This document shows positions 26,083 through 34,877 of a stretch of 56,922 nucleotides of DNA, piece by piece. The first letter of the stretch is position 1. Each line of letters starts with the position of its first letter. The DNA is from an uncultured Lentisphaerota bacterium. Its GTDB lineage: Bacteria; Verrucomicrobiota; Lentisphaeria; Oligosphaerales; CAITYL01. Under the pieces are notes generated by a model. It worked only from the letters and a program-made list of their open reading frames with translations, did no database searches and was not told the origin of the DNA. A program made the translations under genes and the position numbers. The stretch spans positions 1-56,922 of the forward strand of contig CAITYL010000170.1 in NCBI GenBank assembly GCA_903896595.1. The letters are read 5' to 3'.

Positions 26083-28188
26083 TCACGTTGGCCGGTGGCG
26101 GTTGTCCCTGGCCGGCACCGGGCGCGGCGGGCTGCCCCGGAACCTGTTCAGGAGCCGCCCTGGAGGCAATGCCCCCGGCGGCGGCTGGTTGGCGGCGGCC
26201 ATCATCTTCTGTTCCAGTGCTGATTCATTGGGAACGATCTTGTCTACCGGCAGGTCCAGCGCCTGGGCCACCGAACGCAACAGCCGCGCTCGGCCTTGGA
26301 TGCCGATGATTTGCAGGTCAACGGGGTTGTTCGTGTTGTTCAGGAAGTCTTGACGGCGGGCCTGCATCTGTTCCTTGACGATCAACGCCATGGAGCCGCG
26401 GGCCACGATCCGGCAATCACCCATCAATTCCTTGTCTTCCGTGTGCGTGATGATGTGAGTGTAGAACCGCTCGATCAGCTGGCGGATAATCCGGCGGTCG
26501 ATGCTGCCGATCACCGTGCGGAGACGCTTGGCGGTATTGCCCATCAGCATAGAGAGGCCGGACGCGGTTTGTCCGGCGCCGCCGGCCTGGTCCTGGCCGT
26601 AGGCGTAACGGGGAATGCCGCTCACGTCATCCTGGATGTCCAGGAAGAACTTGAAGCCGGCAATAAACTCATTGGTGTAGCTCGTGGGCTGGAAGAACTG
26701 AATCGGCGGGGTGTTTCCGTTTGTCTTCTTGAACGGCCATATCTTCCAGGGGTGCATCGAAGTCACGTCGGTGCCGGGCATCAAACTCTCATAATCCACC
26801 CCGACTTGCGGGCCGGAGCACATTCCCTGATTGTTCTGGTACGCCCTGGTCTGGCTGTTCATCACCTGCTGCACGTCTTTGAGTATTTCCGGCAGGGCCT
26901 TGCCCCACAGGGAACCAGGAACATGGCAGAATGAATCGACGTAGTACGGCCGCCGGCCGAGCGGGTCGGGGTTGACCATGGCCTTGATGACATGCCGGCC
27001 AACCTGAATGGCTTGAATCTCGTATTCGGCGGTGGCTTCACCCACCTTCAACCCCCAATTGAGCAGCATCTGACCGGAGACGGACCCCCAGAACTCCAGA
27101 GTTTCAATGGTTACGTCCGAATGCGTCTGTTGCTGAACGGAACTCCGCCCTTCAGCCTGGTCGCGACTGGTGTCAACGGCCAGGTTGGTGGAGTATCCGC
27201 TTTCTCCGTGTTCCTCCAGGGCCTTGTCCAGTTCGGCAATGTTTACGCCATCAACGCCCCGGTATTCCTGAAGCGTCTTGCGGGTCAGGCGTTGCCGTTC
27301 GATCAGGAAATAATCATCAACCGTCCGGCAGTGTGGAGACGGATAGAAGTCCAGCGGATCCACACGCTCAATCTCGCGGACCAATCGGTCCTTGGCGGCG
27401 GATTTTCCGTTTTCCCAAGTCATTACCTTGCGATTACGGACAACAGGCCCCTTGATGATGGCGGCCGGAACCGCCGCGAAGTCGTCAATGAAGTCCGCCA
27501 GCACGTCGTAATAGTGCGCTTCGAGAAGATCGTCCTCGATCTGCTTCTCGACGTTCTTGGCGATCTTCGCGGCCTTCTCCTGGATGTCCTCCAGTGCCAG
27601 GTCGCGTAATTCCCCGGCCAGGGCGAACGCCTGTTCCGGGGTCATCTGCTGTCCAGCCAGGACGGCCTGGTTGTATAAGTTCTCAACCTTGGCCACCACC
27701 TGCCTGATGGCATCGTCGGGCAGGTCGGGTATGGGCGTGGGCGAAATCTCCCAGGGCTTGTCGTCCGGGGGCAAGAGCACGTCCGTAATCCATGACTTGC
27801 ACGCTTCGTGCTTCGTCAGTGTGGTATTCAGGAACGTCTCGGAGCCGCCCATCTTGCGGATTTGCGCCAGGATTGCCGGATCATACTCGCCCTTGATCTG
27901 CCGGCGGCAGTCCAGGATGCGGGCTTCAACTTCCGTTTTGGCGCTCTTGGCCGCTTCCCAACACTTCTGGATATAGGCGGCCAGTTCCGTGGTCACGGAT
28001 TCCTTGGCCTTGCGCTCGCCTTCGGCTACCCGTTCCGCTTCCCGGTCAGCCGCGGCAAGCTGGTCCGGGGAGACGATGCGGAGCAATCCATGTCCGCCGC
28101 CGCCCATCTGGACCGCGCCAAAGCCACCGGGACGGCCATCCGTGGATGGAATCCCCCTGGCGTCGTTGACGGCTGCTATTGTGGCCAT
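26083..28188 (-). CDS. Portal protein (apparent frame change near C-terminus)
   Basis: A 701-residue P22/T7-like portal, the dodecameric ring for DNA packaging and ejection. Seen: a helical N-terminus, KMGGSETFLNTTLTKHEACKSW (residues about 110-131), ERVDPLDFYPSPHCRTVDDYFLIERQRLT, then YYVDSFCHVPGSLWGKALPEILKDVQQVMN, DVSGIPRYAYGQD and the helix GLSMLMGNTAKRLRTVIGSIDRRI. The last about 30 residues are arginine-rich and unlike the rest. In the -1 frame, entered at GGGGG (26172-26176), the end reads GGIASRAAPEQVPGQPAAPG and stops at 26048, overlapping the next ATG. So the true end is probably 26048, by programmed shift or by a homopolymer error. Confidence 0.85.
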   Translation of the reverse strand: MATIAAVNDARGIPSTDGRPGGFGAVQMGGGGHGLLRIVSPDQLAAADREAERVAEGERKAKESVTTELAAYIQKCWEAAKSAKTEVEARILDCRRQIKGEYDPAILAQIRKMGGSETFLNTTLTKHEACKSWITDVLLPPDDKPWEISPTPIPDLPDDAIRQVVAKVENLYNQAVLAGQQMTPEQAFALAGELRDLALEDIQEKAAKIAKNVEKQIEDDLLEAHYYDVLADFIDDFAAVPAAIIKGPVVRNRKVMTWENGKSAAKDRLVREIERVDPLDFYPSPHCRTVDDYFLIERQRLTRKTLQEYRGVDGVNIAELDKALEEHGESGYSTNLAVDTSRDQAEGRSSVQQQTHSDVTIETLEFWGSVSGQMLLNWGLKVGEATAEYEIQAIQVGRHVIKAMVNPDPLGRRPYYVDSFCHVPGSLWGKALPEILKDVQQVMNSQTRAYQNNQGMCSGPQVGVDYESLMPGTDVTSMHPWKIWPFKKTNGNTPPIQFFQPTSYTNEFIAGFKFFLDIQDDVSGIPRYAYGQDQAGGAGQTASGLSMLMGNTAKRLRTVIGSIDRRIIRQLIERFYTHIITHTEDKELMGDCRIVARGSMALIVKEQMQARRQDFLNNTNNPVDLQIIGIQGRARLLRSVAQALDLPVDKIVPNESALEQKMMAAANQPPPGALPPGRLLNRFRGSPPRPVPARDNRHRPT

Positions 28189-28202
28189 ACTTCACAAATA
28201 CG

Positions 28203-28239
28203 GCCAATGCTGGTGTCACACTAACCGGCGCGCAAAAAT
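28203..28239 (-). promoter_or_regulatory. Late repeated element, copy C
   Basis: Matches copy A (1106-1142) at about 36 of 37 bases. It lies 15 bases upstream of the portal start, downstream of a strong terminator at 28356-28383. A terminator followed by this element and then the portal gene is what a late promoter would look like. No good sigma-70 -10 box is seen, so an activator or phage factor would be needed. Confidence 0.6.
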
Positions 28240-28355
28240 ATTTTCACAGTCAATTGCCGCCCTAGTGATTATGCAAGCAAAAGCAAGCATTCGCAATCTC
28301 AAACTGCGGGAGTTGGAACCCCCGCAAATGGGGGGCACTTGCGGGAGTTGGTAAT

Positions 28356-28383
28356 AAAAAAAGCCCCGGCGGCGGGCCGGGGC
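28356..28383 (-). terminator. Intrinsic terminator before the portal operon
   Basis: On the minus strand, GCCCCGGC-loop-GCCGGGGC (8-bp GC stem, 5-nt loop) is followed by seven Ts. It ends transcription after the 28401-28703 gene, so the head operon needs its own promoter. Confidence 0.85.
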
Positions 28384-28400
28384 GAAGTAGCGGTTTTTGC

Positions 28401-28703
28401 CTATTTTTTAATCAGAGAAATATCTGTGATTACCACTGCGCTTATGGTTCCGACCCCAATAACTTTATCTCCGGCTTTGGGGATGTCCAGAATACCTATC
28501 CATCCGCCACATGCACCAGCCCACCTCATTCCGGTTATCAGTCCGTTTTCCATCACAGCAGACGGATACGCCGCCATGACCTCACCCCATCCGCGATACC
28601 ACTTTCCGTTGATTTTCATTTCCATTTTATAAGTTCCGTTTGCTGGATGCCACACACGCCGCACACCGGGGCAGTTTGGGAGGGGGCGGAGCCAAAAGGC
28701 CAT
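28401..28703 (-). CDS. Small unknown protein after the terminase module
   Basis: An ORF of 100 residues; the start is uncertain. An ATG at 28625 (74 residues, MEMKINGKWYRGWGEV) is equally likely, but neither has a clear ribosome binding site. The product is beta-rich (GKWYRGWGEV, GDKVIGVGTISAVVITDISL). It is followed by a clear terminator, so it is the last gene of its transcript. No family recognised. Confidence 0.45.
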   Translation of the reverse strand: MAFWLRPLPNCPGVRRVWHPANGTYKMEMKINGKWYRGWGEVMAAYPSAVMENGLITGMRWAGACGGWIGILDIPKAGDKVIGVGTISAVVITDISLIKK

Positions 28704-28796
28704 TGGCGCGGCTGGCTGCGGCCTTGGCGGGGGATTTGATGCGTCCGAGGGCCACGGCGGAGGGCCGGGGCAGGGTGGTTTCTATGCGTCACGACA

Positions 28797-29150
28797 CTAG
28801 GGTTTTTTGTTGCTCCCCCATGGCTGGTCCTTTTTGAAGGTGATTTTCCGCCAAGCGGAATTCCGGCGGTAGCGGGCCGCGTCCTGTTTCTCCAGCTTCT
28901 GTGCCTGTTCCTTCTCCACTCGCTTCGCGACGCACTTCGCCTTCTTGCATGCCGGGCATGTCTTGCCCTTTTCAACACACACGGGACACACCGGCGGCCA
29001 CACCAATAGGTTACCCGGAAGCTTCGGGTCAATGATGTCTTCCTTCCGGGGTTGCCATTCGTCAATCGGCAGCCCCTCAATGGACGCGGCATAATCCTCT
29101 TCGGCTACTTGTTTGATCTTGGCGGCCGTTGGTTTGCAGCGTGTCTTCAT
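28797..29150 (-). CDS. Small zinc-ribbon-like protein
   Basis: A 117-residue protein with CPVCVEKGKTCPAC and a further Cys (KKAKCVAKRVEK), consistent with a zinc ribbon. A basic, coiled tail follows (AKRVEKEQAQKLEKQDAARYRRNSAWRKITFKKDQPW). A GAGCATGG start lies beyond the terminase stop. Zinc-ribbon proteins next to terminase can be DNA-binding or packaging accessory factors; this is inferred. Confidence 0.6.
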   Translation of the reverse strand: MKTRCKPTAAKIKQVAEEDYAASIEGLPIDEWQPRKEDIIDPKLPGNLLVWPPVCPVCVEKGKTCPACKKAKCVAKRVEKEQAQKLEKQDAARYRRNSAWRKITFKKDQPWGSNKKP

Positions 29151-29192
29151 ACCATGCTCCTTTTTTGAAATCTATGTCCGACTGTCCCTGCG

Positions 29193-30722
29193 TCAACTCC
29201 AGGCCCGGCCGGTAATCGGTTGCTGGACGGGCCGGGCAACGCCGCCGACCCGGAACTGGTGGCCAACGGCCAGCATGCGGAAAGCGTCCGCCGCGTGGCT
29301 GGCCAAGTCGTGTAGCGGTTTGGCGTCCCAGGTCCCCAGGCGTTCATTCCATTGCTTGCGGTATGCCCGCAGCGACTTCAATCCGGCGGCGCAACGAGCC
29401 TCATCGAACCAGCACAGCGCCAGAAAGCGCCGAACCGCATCAATGCCGTCTTCCACCGTCAGGCCGGGAACGGTACTGAACTGGACACCAAGCGCCGCAG
29501 CGGCCTCCTTGCGGCTCTTGCCCGTGCCCAGCTCGCGGGCCTCAATGTCATGCGGGGCATTATGGCTGCGATAATGGTACTTGAGTTCCTTTTCCCGTTC
29601 CCGCAACACATCCACATAGTGTCCCAGCCCCTCTCCTGAATTCTCATAGAAATCAATCACGTGAATCTCTCGCCCGACATCCTGGGTAAACCAAATGTCC
29701 ATGGAGTCGGCAATCCCCAGGTCCCACCAGGTGTCCACCTGAACGGCCGGATCGTGGGGAACCTTGGTGATGCGCCCCTGGCCAACAGCGGAGACGAATT
29801 GCGTGCTGTAGTAGGCGCCCTCGATTGCCTGCGCAAACGCCTCTTCTGGGGTGGATGGATATTCCTGCCCCATCGCAGCCCCCAGGCCAGTTGCTCCGGC
29901 GGCCTTGAGGAAATACCACGCCATTTGACCAGTGGTCAATTCTATTTTGTGATCCATCCGCAGCTTCTTGTAATACTCCAGGTAAAACTGGGTAATCACA
30001 ATTCCGGCCGGGTCAATGGTGTATCCCGGTTCCTCAAACCATGGGAAGAAATGGAACTTCCAGTCCAGGGCCGTCAGCCGGCGGCCGCTCTTCTGTATGT
30101 CTTGGGCCTTTTGGCATAGGTCATAAAAGTCACCAGCGGACCCCTTGGCGGTCGATTCAACCACAATCACCCCGCTGAGGGGAACCGCCTCCATGGCGCC
30201 CGTCATGATCTCTTTTGACCGCTCGGGATCTTCGGCCGCGATTCTCCCCAGTTCCGACACGTGCAGCAGGTTGTATGTGCCACCGCGCAGGGTAACCCGG
30301 ACCCGGATCAGGCTGCCATTCGAGAATGCCAGTTCATTATCCCGGTCCTTGATTGTTTTCCTGGCCGCCCTAATGTTGTCCGGCAACCGCTCGTAGGCGA
30401 ACTTGATCTTGTCCCGGAAGATTGCCTTGGCGTTGTCCATATTATCGGCCACAATGGCAGCCGACGTATTTGAGTTAAAAACGCATTGGTCCAACTCGAA
30501 ATATTGGAAGAAGGTAGAGAATCCGTGCTGCCGCGCCTTTAAGATGACATTCCGGTTGTGCATGGCCCGGAAAAACCGGTCCTGTGCCCAATTCATTCGG
30601 AACGGCACTTCCATGGCGTCCTTGTTTTTGACCACATACAGGGCATTCAGCCGCTTGTATGGATCGTCAAGGATTTCCAGCAGCTTGGCACTTCTGCTTT
30701 TCTCGGCCGGCGCTTTCGTCAT
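29193..30722 (-). CDS. Terminase large subunit
   Basis: A 509-residue packaging motor (ATPase plus nuclease). A Walker A-like KARQHGFST (residues 62-70) and the typical Walker B/motif context LLHVSELG are visible, with VESTAKG after it as the coupling motif. The nuclease part has DTWWDLGIADSMDIWF, with the first aspartate of the RNase H-like site, and later HDLASHAADAFRML, which resembles the last acidic motif. It overlaps the small subunit by ATGA. Length is normal. Confidence 0.9.
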   Translation of the reverse strand: MTKAPAEKSRSAKLLEILDDPYKRLNALYVVKNKDAMEVPFRMNWAQDRFFRAMHNRNVILKARQHGFSTFFQYFELDQCVFNSNTSAAIVADNMDNAKAIFRDKIKFAYERLPDNIRAARKTIKDRDNELAFSNGSLIRVRVTLRGGTYNLLHVSELGRIAAEDPERSKEIMTGAMEAVPLSGVIVVESTAKGSAGDFYDLCQKAQDIQKSGRRLTALDWKFHFFPWFEEPGYTIDPAGIVITQFYLEYYKKLRMDHKIELTTGQMAWYFLKAAGATGLGAAMGQEYPSTPEEAFAQAIEGAYYSTQFVSAVGQGRITKVPHDPAVQVDTWWDLGIADSMDIWFTQDVGREIHVIDFYENSGEGLGHYVDVLREREKELKYHYRSHNAPHDIEARELGTGKSRKEAAAALGVQFSTVPGLTVEDGIDAVRRFLALCWFDEARCAAGLKSLRAYRKQWNERLGTWDAKPLHDLASHAADAFRMLAVGHQFRVGGVARPVQQPITGRAWS

Positions 30723-31309
30723 GGCACCGGGATTCCGCGGGACTTCCCATCAATGGCATTCAAAATGGACGTGAGCCCGTCGCTTTCATCCAACACCGTC
30801 CGTTCCGGGGCATTGAGGTCGGCAATCTTGGCGATGTTCGCGATGGCATCAATCGGGTTGTGCAACTTGATCTTGGTCACCCGCCGGGGAACCTTGTCCT
30901 CCCCCTTGCCGGTCACCGTCTCCGTCACCTCCACTTCCCTGACAGCCCGCTCATGCGGCACGCCGTGGATCTTCAGCGAGCCGTCCGCCTGAACAAAGTC
31001 CTGTATTCTGGCGCGGGCAAAGTCCCCCAACAGCATGACCGCCTCCGCCCGGTCCATCTTAATCAACTCGTAGTTTTGTTCCCGCAGATAGGCGACGCGT
31101 TCCTTGACATCCGGCCGCCGCATCAACCGGGGGCCATTCGCCTTGGCAACGTCGCTTGACTTGACCCGGAACGCTTCCTTGTATGCCCGGCTGGAATTTC
31201 CCCAGCAGGTCCCCGCATAGACTTGGCAGAAGTGCTCATGGCGAAGGTTTCGCAACCGGGCGCTTCCGGCGGACTGATCGTTTTCCTGTATTTGGTTCTT
31301 CTTTGTCAT
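30719..31309 (-). CDS. Terminase small subunit
   Basis: A 196-residue protein starting at 31309 (MTKKNQIQENDQ), with GAGGGG upstream. The region LRHEHFCQVYAGTCWGNSSRAYKEAF then DVAKANGPRLMRRPDVKERVAYLRE is the N-terminal helix-turn-helix of Terminase_2-type small subunits, which bind the pac/cos site. The C-terminus is beta plus helix (RRVTKIKLHNPIDAIANIAKIADLN). It overlaps the large subunit start. Confidence 0.85.
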   Translation of the reverse strand: MTKKNQIQENDQSAGSARLRNLRHEHFCQVYAGTCWGNSSRAYKEAFRVKSSDVAKANGPRLMRRPDVKERVAYLREQNYELIKMDRAEAVMLLGDFARARIQDFVQADGSLKIHGVPHERAVREVEVTETVTGKGEDKVPRRVTKIKLHNPIDAIANIAKIADLNAPERTVLDESDGLTSILNAIDGKSRGIPVP

Positions 31310-31313
31310 TTGA

Positions 31314-31775
31314 TTACCCCTCCTGGCTGGCCTGGTTCCATCCGTACTCATGATCGATATACCCCTTCACCACTTCCAGCGCCTCACGCAGACTGGCGCC
31401 ATTGAACTTCTTGCGGTCAATACTGCATCGGAACGTCTTTCCCGCGCCGGATGGCGGAACCACCAAAATCACCAATTCACCCTTGGTCCGATTCCCATGG
31501 CTCGTCCGGTCCGCCCCGCACTTCGTAATCCCCATCACGCTCACCCTCCATTTTTTCTTGAATTCCGCTGATAGAAATAGACCGCTGCGTTTGGTCTCAC
31601 GCAAACCTGTTTTCCGGCCTGGGTCAAGGCGCTCAACCAGGATATGGTTCGGTATCATGCGCCTGGACACCGGCCACGGCGGTACCACCTCGCCCGCCGT
31701 AATCAGCCCGCGCAACTCAAATAGCGCGCGGCCTACCTCCAAAATCTCCCGTGTTGAGACGTGTCTCACCCCCAT
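31314..31775 (-). CDS. Unknown protein before terminase
   Basis: A 153-residue protein, MGVRHVSTREILEVGRALFELRG. The C-terminal part, GELVILVVPPSGAGKTFRCSIDRKKFNGASLREALEV, looks beta-rich. 'SGAGKT' resembles a P-loop but lies in a short C-terminal strand context, so I do not call it an ATPase. The stop is 4 bases before the terminase small start. Unknown function. Confidence 0.5.
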   Translation of the reverse strand: MGVRHVSTREILEVGRALFELRGLITAGEVVPPWPVSRRMIPNHILVERLDPGRKTGLRETKRSGLFLSAEFKKKWRVSVMGITKCGADRTSHGNRTKGELVILVVPPSGAGKTFRCSIDRKKFNGASLREALEVVKGYIDHEYGWNQASQEG

Positions 31776-31836
31776 GCGTCACGCCCCCCGTATCTAAGGG
31801 TGATAGACAAAACGCCATGAAGCTTGTTTATCTTGC

Positions 31837-32640
31837 TCATGCCTCCCCTTCCAGCTTGAGGGCATCGGGAAGTTCGCGGTACTCCTTGCTGAACAGGGTT
31901 GGAATAAAATGGTTTTTGGCCAGGTATACGTCACCCCCTGAAGTATGCGTGAGGTTCCCCCACTGCTTGAAGTAGAACGGCACCCCCGCGGCCTGGCATT
32001 GCTCCATCAGGTCGTGAACCCATTCGACATGGATTGGCCTAACCCTATCGCGCGGCGCGCTCTCGCCCCCGCAGACCACCCAGCCAATCTTGGCGGGGTG
32101 CAGCCATGGGGAAAGATCAACGTAGTCGAGCATGGGCTCCACGCTGACCCAGTGCTGTGTTTTGTTTGGCAGGGTGAGAAGCGACGGGATTTTTTGTGCC
32201 GCCTCTTCCTGGTTGCATACCGTCACCCCCAGCCAGGCGTTTGCCGGGAACGCAATTTGATTGCTCATGCTGTGGTAAAGATGATAAACTCCGTATTGCC
32301 GCTTGGTCAGCAACAGGAACCGGTGATTTGGGCAGTTGCGCATAGTGAGACACAGATTGAACCAGGCATCCGGATAAAACAAACCGATGTCAGTTCTTGA
32401 ACAGGCGAATACCCGCTGCGGCCGCTTCCATGAAAACGGCTCGTTCCATCGCCCGGTTTCCGCCAACGATCCATCCCAGTCCTTGACCCGGCGCGCCAGG
32501 TCGCCAATCTTGTCCCGGCGGCATGCCCAGGTGTAGTTCTGCCGGCGGGCCCAGCAGTTGTCACACCCGGGTGAGCAGGGCGCGCAACCCTCCACCGGGT
32601 TCCATACCTTCGTGGCGTAGTCGATTTTCGTTTTACCCAT
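31837..32640 (-). CDS. DUF5131 (phage Gp37/Gp68) family protein
   Basis: A 267-residue protein with the family's N-terminal signature: VWNPVEGCAPCSPGCDNCWARR (W13, C19, C22, C26, C29). Later regions RFLLLTKRQ, WLGVTVCNQEEA, WVSVEPMLDYVDL, GWVVCGGESAPRDRVRP and FYFKQWG are typical of DUF5131, which has a radical-SAM-like fold. It overlaps the ASCH-type gene. The substrate is not known; presence beside ASCH proteins and methylases suggests RNA or nucleotide modification. Confidence 0.8.
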   Translation of the reverse strand: MGKTKIDYATKVWNPVEGCAPCSPGCDNCWARRQNYTWACRRDKIGDLARRVKDWDGSLAETGRWNEPFSWKRPQRVFACSRTDIGLFYPDAWFNLCLTMRNCPNHRFLLLTKRQYGVYHLYHSMSNQIAFPANAWLGVTVCNQEEAAQKIPSLLTLPNKTQHWVSVEPMLDYVDLSPWLHPAKIGWVVCGGESAPRDRVRPIHVEWVHDLMEQCQAAGVPFYFKQWGNLTHTSGGDVYLAKNHFIPTLFSKEYRELPDALKLEGEA

Positions 32641-33589
32641 TCTTCACCTCCGCCGTGACATCAATCTTCCAGGTCCATTCCGCCGGCGGCTCCCGCTTGA
32701 CCAGGGTCGCCCGCAACACTCCAATCGTCATTCGGCTGGCCCAGCGCGGCATGCTTTGGGGTGGATTCCACCATGTTGGAGGTCTTCCGCCATCGGCCCT
32801 GTATTCCGTTCCGATATACGGTGCGGCACATGCATTAAACCACGTTTCCCGAACCCATAATTGCCTTTGTTCGGTGGGAATGACCATCCACTGGGAATCC
32901 GGGTATGTCCCATTTAGAATGGTTTCCCCTTCGCACCAAGGAATGATGAAGTCGAACTCAAGAGGCTTTACCCCTAATGTCTTTCCGTCGTCCAAGGCAA
33001 CCGCCACCGCTCCGGTGGGATAGATGATTGCCTTGCAAGTTCCACTGGCACGACGTATTGGCAGTATCGGCCAATCACTCGTCACCTCTCTACGAATCTT
33101 GATCTGCGGTGACTTCATTGGACGGAACAGGCTTCCCCGCTTACTGTCCTTGAGTTCGCGAACCTCGTCATCGGTCAGGCTTATGCAGTTTTTCATTTCA
33201 ACTTCCCCCCCGTTCCTCACCCATTCCTCAAACAACATTTCAATGCTGCCCATGTCGTTGTCTCGAAGGCACGTCTTGTGCTCGTTGGCGGCGTATTCCA
33301 AGAAAACCTCCAGCATCCACCATCCGATTTCACCCCAGTTCAAATGCTCTCCAACCCATTGGTTGTTGGCCAGACGCAAAACTTCATCGACGCTGCGATT
33401 ATAGCGACCCCCGTTTAGTGGCGGCCACCACCCCAGAGATACCAGTGCATCGCTCAAATGCTTTTCCCTGGTCTTTGCAATCCACTTTCCTATAGTGGTG
33501 ATATGGCCGGTCAGTAGCTCGGTCGAGATTACCTCCTGATTAATCTCGCCGGTTCTGTGATTGACTTGCGTTTCAAATTTGAACTTCAT
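32633..33589 (-). CDS. Fused helical/ASCH-like phage protein
   Basis: A 318-residue protein. The N-terminal half is helical (HLSDALVSLGWWPPLNGGRY, WGEIGWWMLEVFLEYAANEHK). The C-terminal half has LWVRETWFNAC, YRADGG, WWNPPQSMPRWASRMTIGV and the final WTWKIDV, the arrangement of ASCH-like RNA-binding domains of phage origin. It is coupled by ATGA to the upstream gene. The domain boundary is at about residue 150. A second ASCH protein is at 38226-38636. Confidence 0.65.
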   Translation of the reverse strand: MKFKFETQVNHRTGEINQEVISTELLTGHITTIGKWIAKTREKHLSDALVSLGWWPPLNGGRYNRSVDEVLRLANNQWVGEHLNWGEIGWWMLEVFLEYAANEHKTCLRDNDMGSIEMLFEEWVRNGGEVEMKNCISLTDDEVRELKDSKRGSLFRPMKSPQIKIRREVTSDWPILPIRRASGTCKAIIYPTGAVAVALDDGKTLGVKPLEFDFIIPWCEGETILNGTYPDSQWMVIPTEQRQLWVRETWFNACAAPYIGTEYRADGGRPPTWWNPPQSMPRWASRMTIGVLRATLVKREPPAEWTWKIDVTAEVKNG

Positions 33590-34047
33590 GATGGCATCCC
33601 CAGTTTCCTGATTTCCTTCACTGCGGCCTCAAGGCGGGTGAAATTGGCGGCCAATGAAGCTGCCACCTGATTCCCCAGTTCATCCCCAGCCGCCTTGATC
33701 TCAATCGGCCAATCGTCGTTGTTTCCGACGTTCTCCCGAAGCAGCCCCATCAGCAGCCCGGCCGCCTCCAACAACTCCGAATGCGCCGGCGGCACCAACC
33801 ATCGGACACCCTCGTTCCGGCACTGAAAGAAAAAGTCAGCCTCGTTCGTGGCGTCCACATAGATCGTTCCCCGCGCGCTAATGACGTAATGCCCGCGGCT
33901 GAACACCGTGTGGGCAACGTCGCGAACCCGGTGGCAATCCACCAGACACACCACGGACCCCACCTGGGCCATTCTGAACAGGCGGGAATGGTCATCACTG
34001 ACCTCGTACCCCTTGATGTCACGCACCGTGCCTTTGATGATGCTCAT
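33586..34047 (-). CDS. Unknown phage protein
   Basis: A 153-residue protein: MSIIKGTVRDIKGYEVSDDHSRLFRMAQVG, with beta strands then helices in the C-terminus (NFTRLEAAVKEIRKLG). Coupled by ATGA on both sides. No motif is recognised. It sits among small early genes. Confidence 0.55.
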   Translation of the reverse strand: MSIIKGTVRDIKGYEVSDDHSRLFRMAQVGSVVCLVDCHRVRDVAHTVFSRGHYVISARGTIYVDATNEADFFFQCRNEGVRWLVPPAHSELLEAAGLLMGLLRENVGNNDDWPIEIKAAGDELGNQVAASLAANFTRLEAAVKEIRKLGMPS

Positions 34048-34271
34048 GCCGTTTTCCTCCGCTTACGTTCTTCTGCCCTGATGTTCTTTGCCCATCCGGC
34101 CACCACACGGGCGGCCCCGGCCAGTTCCCGCGAGTGCTTGGCTGCCGCCTTGCTAAACCCTCCGTAGTATTCCAGGTTGGCCGCGACGGTCAACATCCGG
34201 CGCGCCAGGGCAGACAGGACGGTGGCGCCGCCGCGCTTTGGCGCAGTTGATTTTTTCTCCTTCTTCGTCAT
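34044..34271 (-). CDS. Small basic protein
   Basis: A 75-residue basic protein, MTKKEKKSTAPKRGGATVLSALARR, with Lys/Arg-rich ends (NIRAEERKRRKTA). The longer reading in the same frame begins in unrelated sequence, so the ATG at 34271 (5 bases after the previous stop) is preferred. Possibly nucleic-acid binding; no family known. Confidence 0.55.
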   Translation of the reverse strand: MTKKEKKSTAPKRGGATVLSALARRMLTVAANLEYYGGFSKAAAKHSRELAGAARVVAGWAKNIRAEERKRRKTA

Positions 34272-34275
34272 GTGT

Positions 34276-34653
34276 TTAGTACCCAACCCTTTCTTTTTCC
34301 TGTTGTTGCCGGTCCCAGTACAAAAAATCAAGGAATGAATCAAAACAATCTGACATGCTCCGGTATTTCCGATAGCGTTGCTGTCCGCGCGTAACCTTTG
34401 GTGGAGGCGGGGAGTTGAGTGCCACAAAGTCAACTCCTTTTGGAGTAACCAAGAAGCAGTAATCACCGCCAGTAAGCGCGCTCGGTTCCCGGCGCTCCAT
34501 CAACCCATCAGCAACCAATGTTTGGCATGTGTCATAATCGTCAGTTTCTAGTCCTGTGCAAAAATGATTCCGGTATTGGTTTCCCTGGCCGTATTTATCC
34601 AGTCCCAGTGAGTGCTGAAGGATATGCAGCTTTTTTTGTTCTATGGTTTCCAT
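34276..34653 (-). CDS. Conserved small phage protein (winged-helix-like)
   Basis: A 125-residue protein with KKLHILQHSLGLDKYGQGNQYRNHFCTG, DDYDTCQTLVADGLMERREPSALTGG and DYCFLVTPKGVDFV. This is the layout of a common phage protein that looks like a winged helix, with a final 'VTxxG' strand. The ATG overlaps the upstream TAA (TAATG). The family has no known function that I can name. Confidence 0.65.
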   Translation of the reverse strand: METIEQKKLHILQHSLGLDKYGQGNQYRNHFCTGLETDDYDTCQTLVADGLMERREPSALTGGDYCFLVTPKGVDFVALNSPPPPKVTRGQQRYRKYRSMSDCFDSFLDFLYWDRQQQEKERVGY

Positions 34654-34877
34654 TACCAGTCACCTCCACTGTTGTCGATGGCGATTGTTGCCATGCTGTA
34701 ATCGGGGTCAATTCCCCCGCTTGAGGTAAATACATGCTGCCCATGTTTGCTACGCATGACATGTAGCGTACCTCCTGCCGAATACAGCCAAAGAGTTTTA
34801 GGCCATTTTTTTGATAAGGAAGTAAGGTCTCTGATAGCCTTTTCCTCGGTCTCTGTTAGTTCCAGTTTATTCGCCAT
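34653..34877 (-). CDS. Small phage protein, unknown
   Basis: A 74-residue protein MANKLELTETEEKAIRDLTSLSKKWP, then beta strands (TLWLYSAGGTLHVM, DYSMATIAIDNSGGDW). Its start lies 11 bases inside the previous gene. It is tied to the next gene by TAATG. No known family. Confidence 0.55.
   Translation of the reverse strand: MANKLELTETEEKAIRDLTSLSKKWPKTLWLYSAGGTLHVMRSKHGQHVFTSSGGIDPDYSMATIAIDNSGGDW

Noticed and set aside
1106..28239. Copies A and C as attL/attR ends of a smaller element
   Set aside because: They are in the same operons as structural genes on both sides, next to start codons, and no integrase lies between them.
28616..29092. 158-residue Arg-rich minus-strand ORF
   Set aside because: It is an alternative frame of the zinc-ribbon gene 28797-29150 and has a shadow-like composition.
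31314..31775. P-loop ATPase from SGAGKT
   Set aside because: The motif is in a short C-terminal strand with no Walker B or other ATPase motif.
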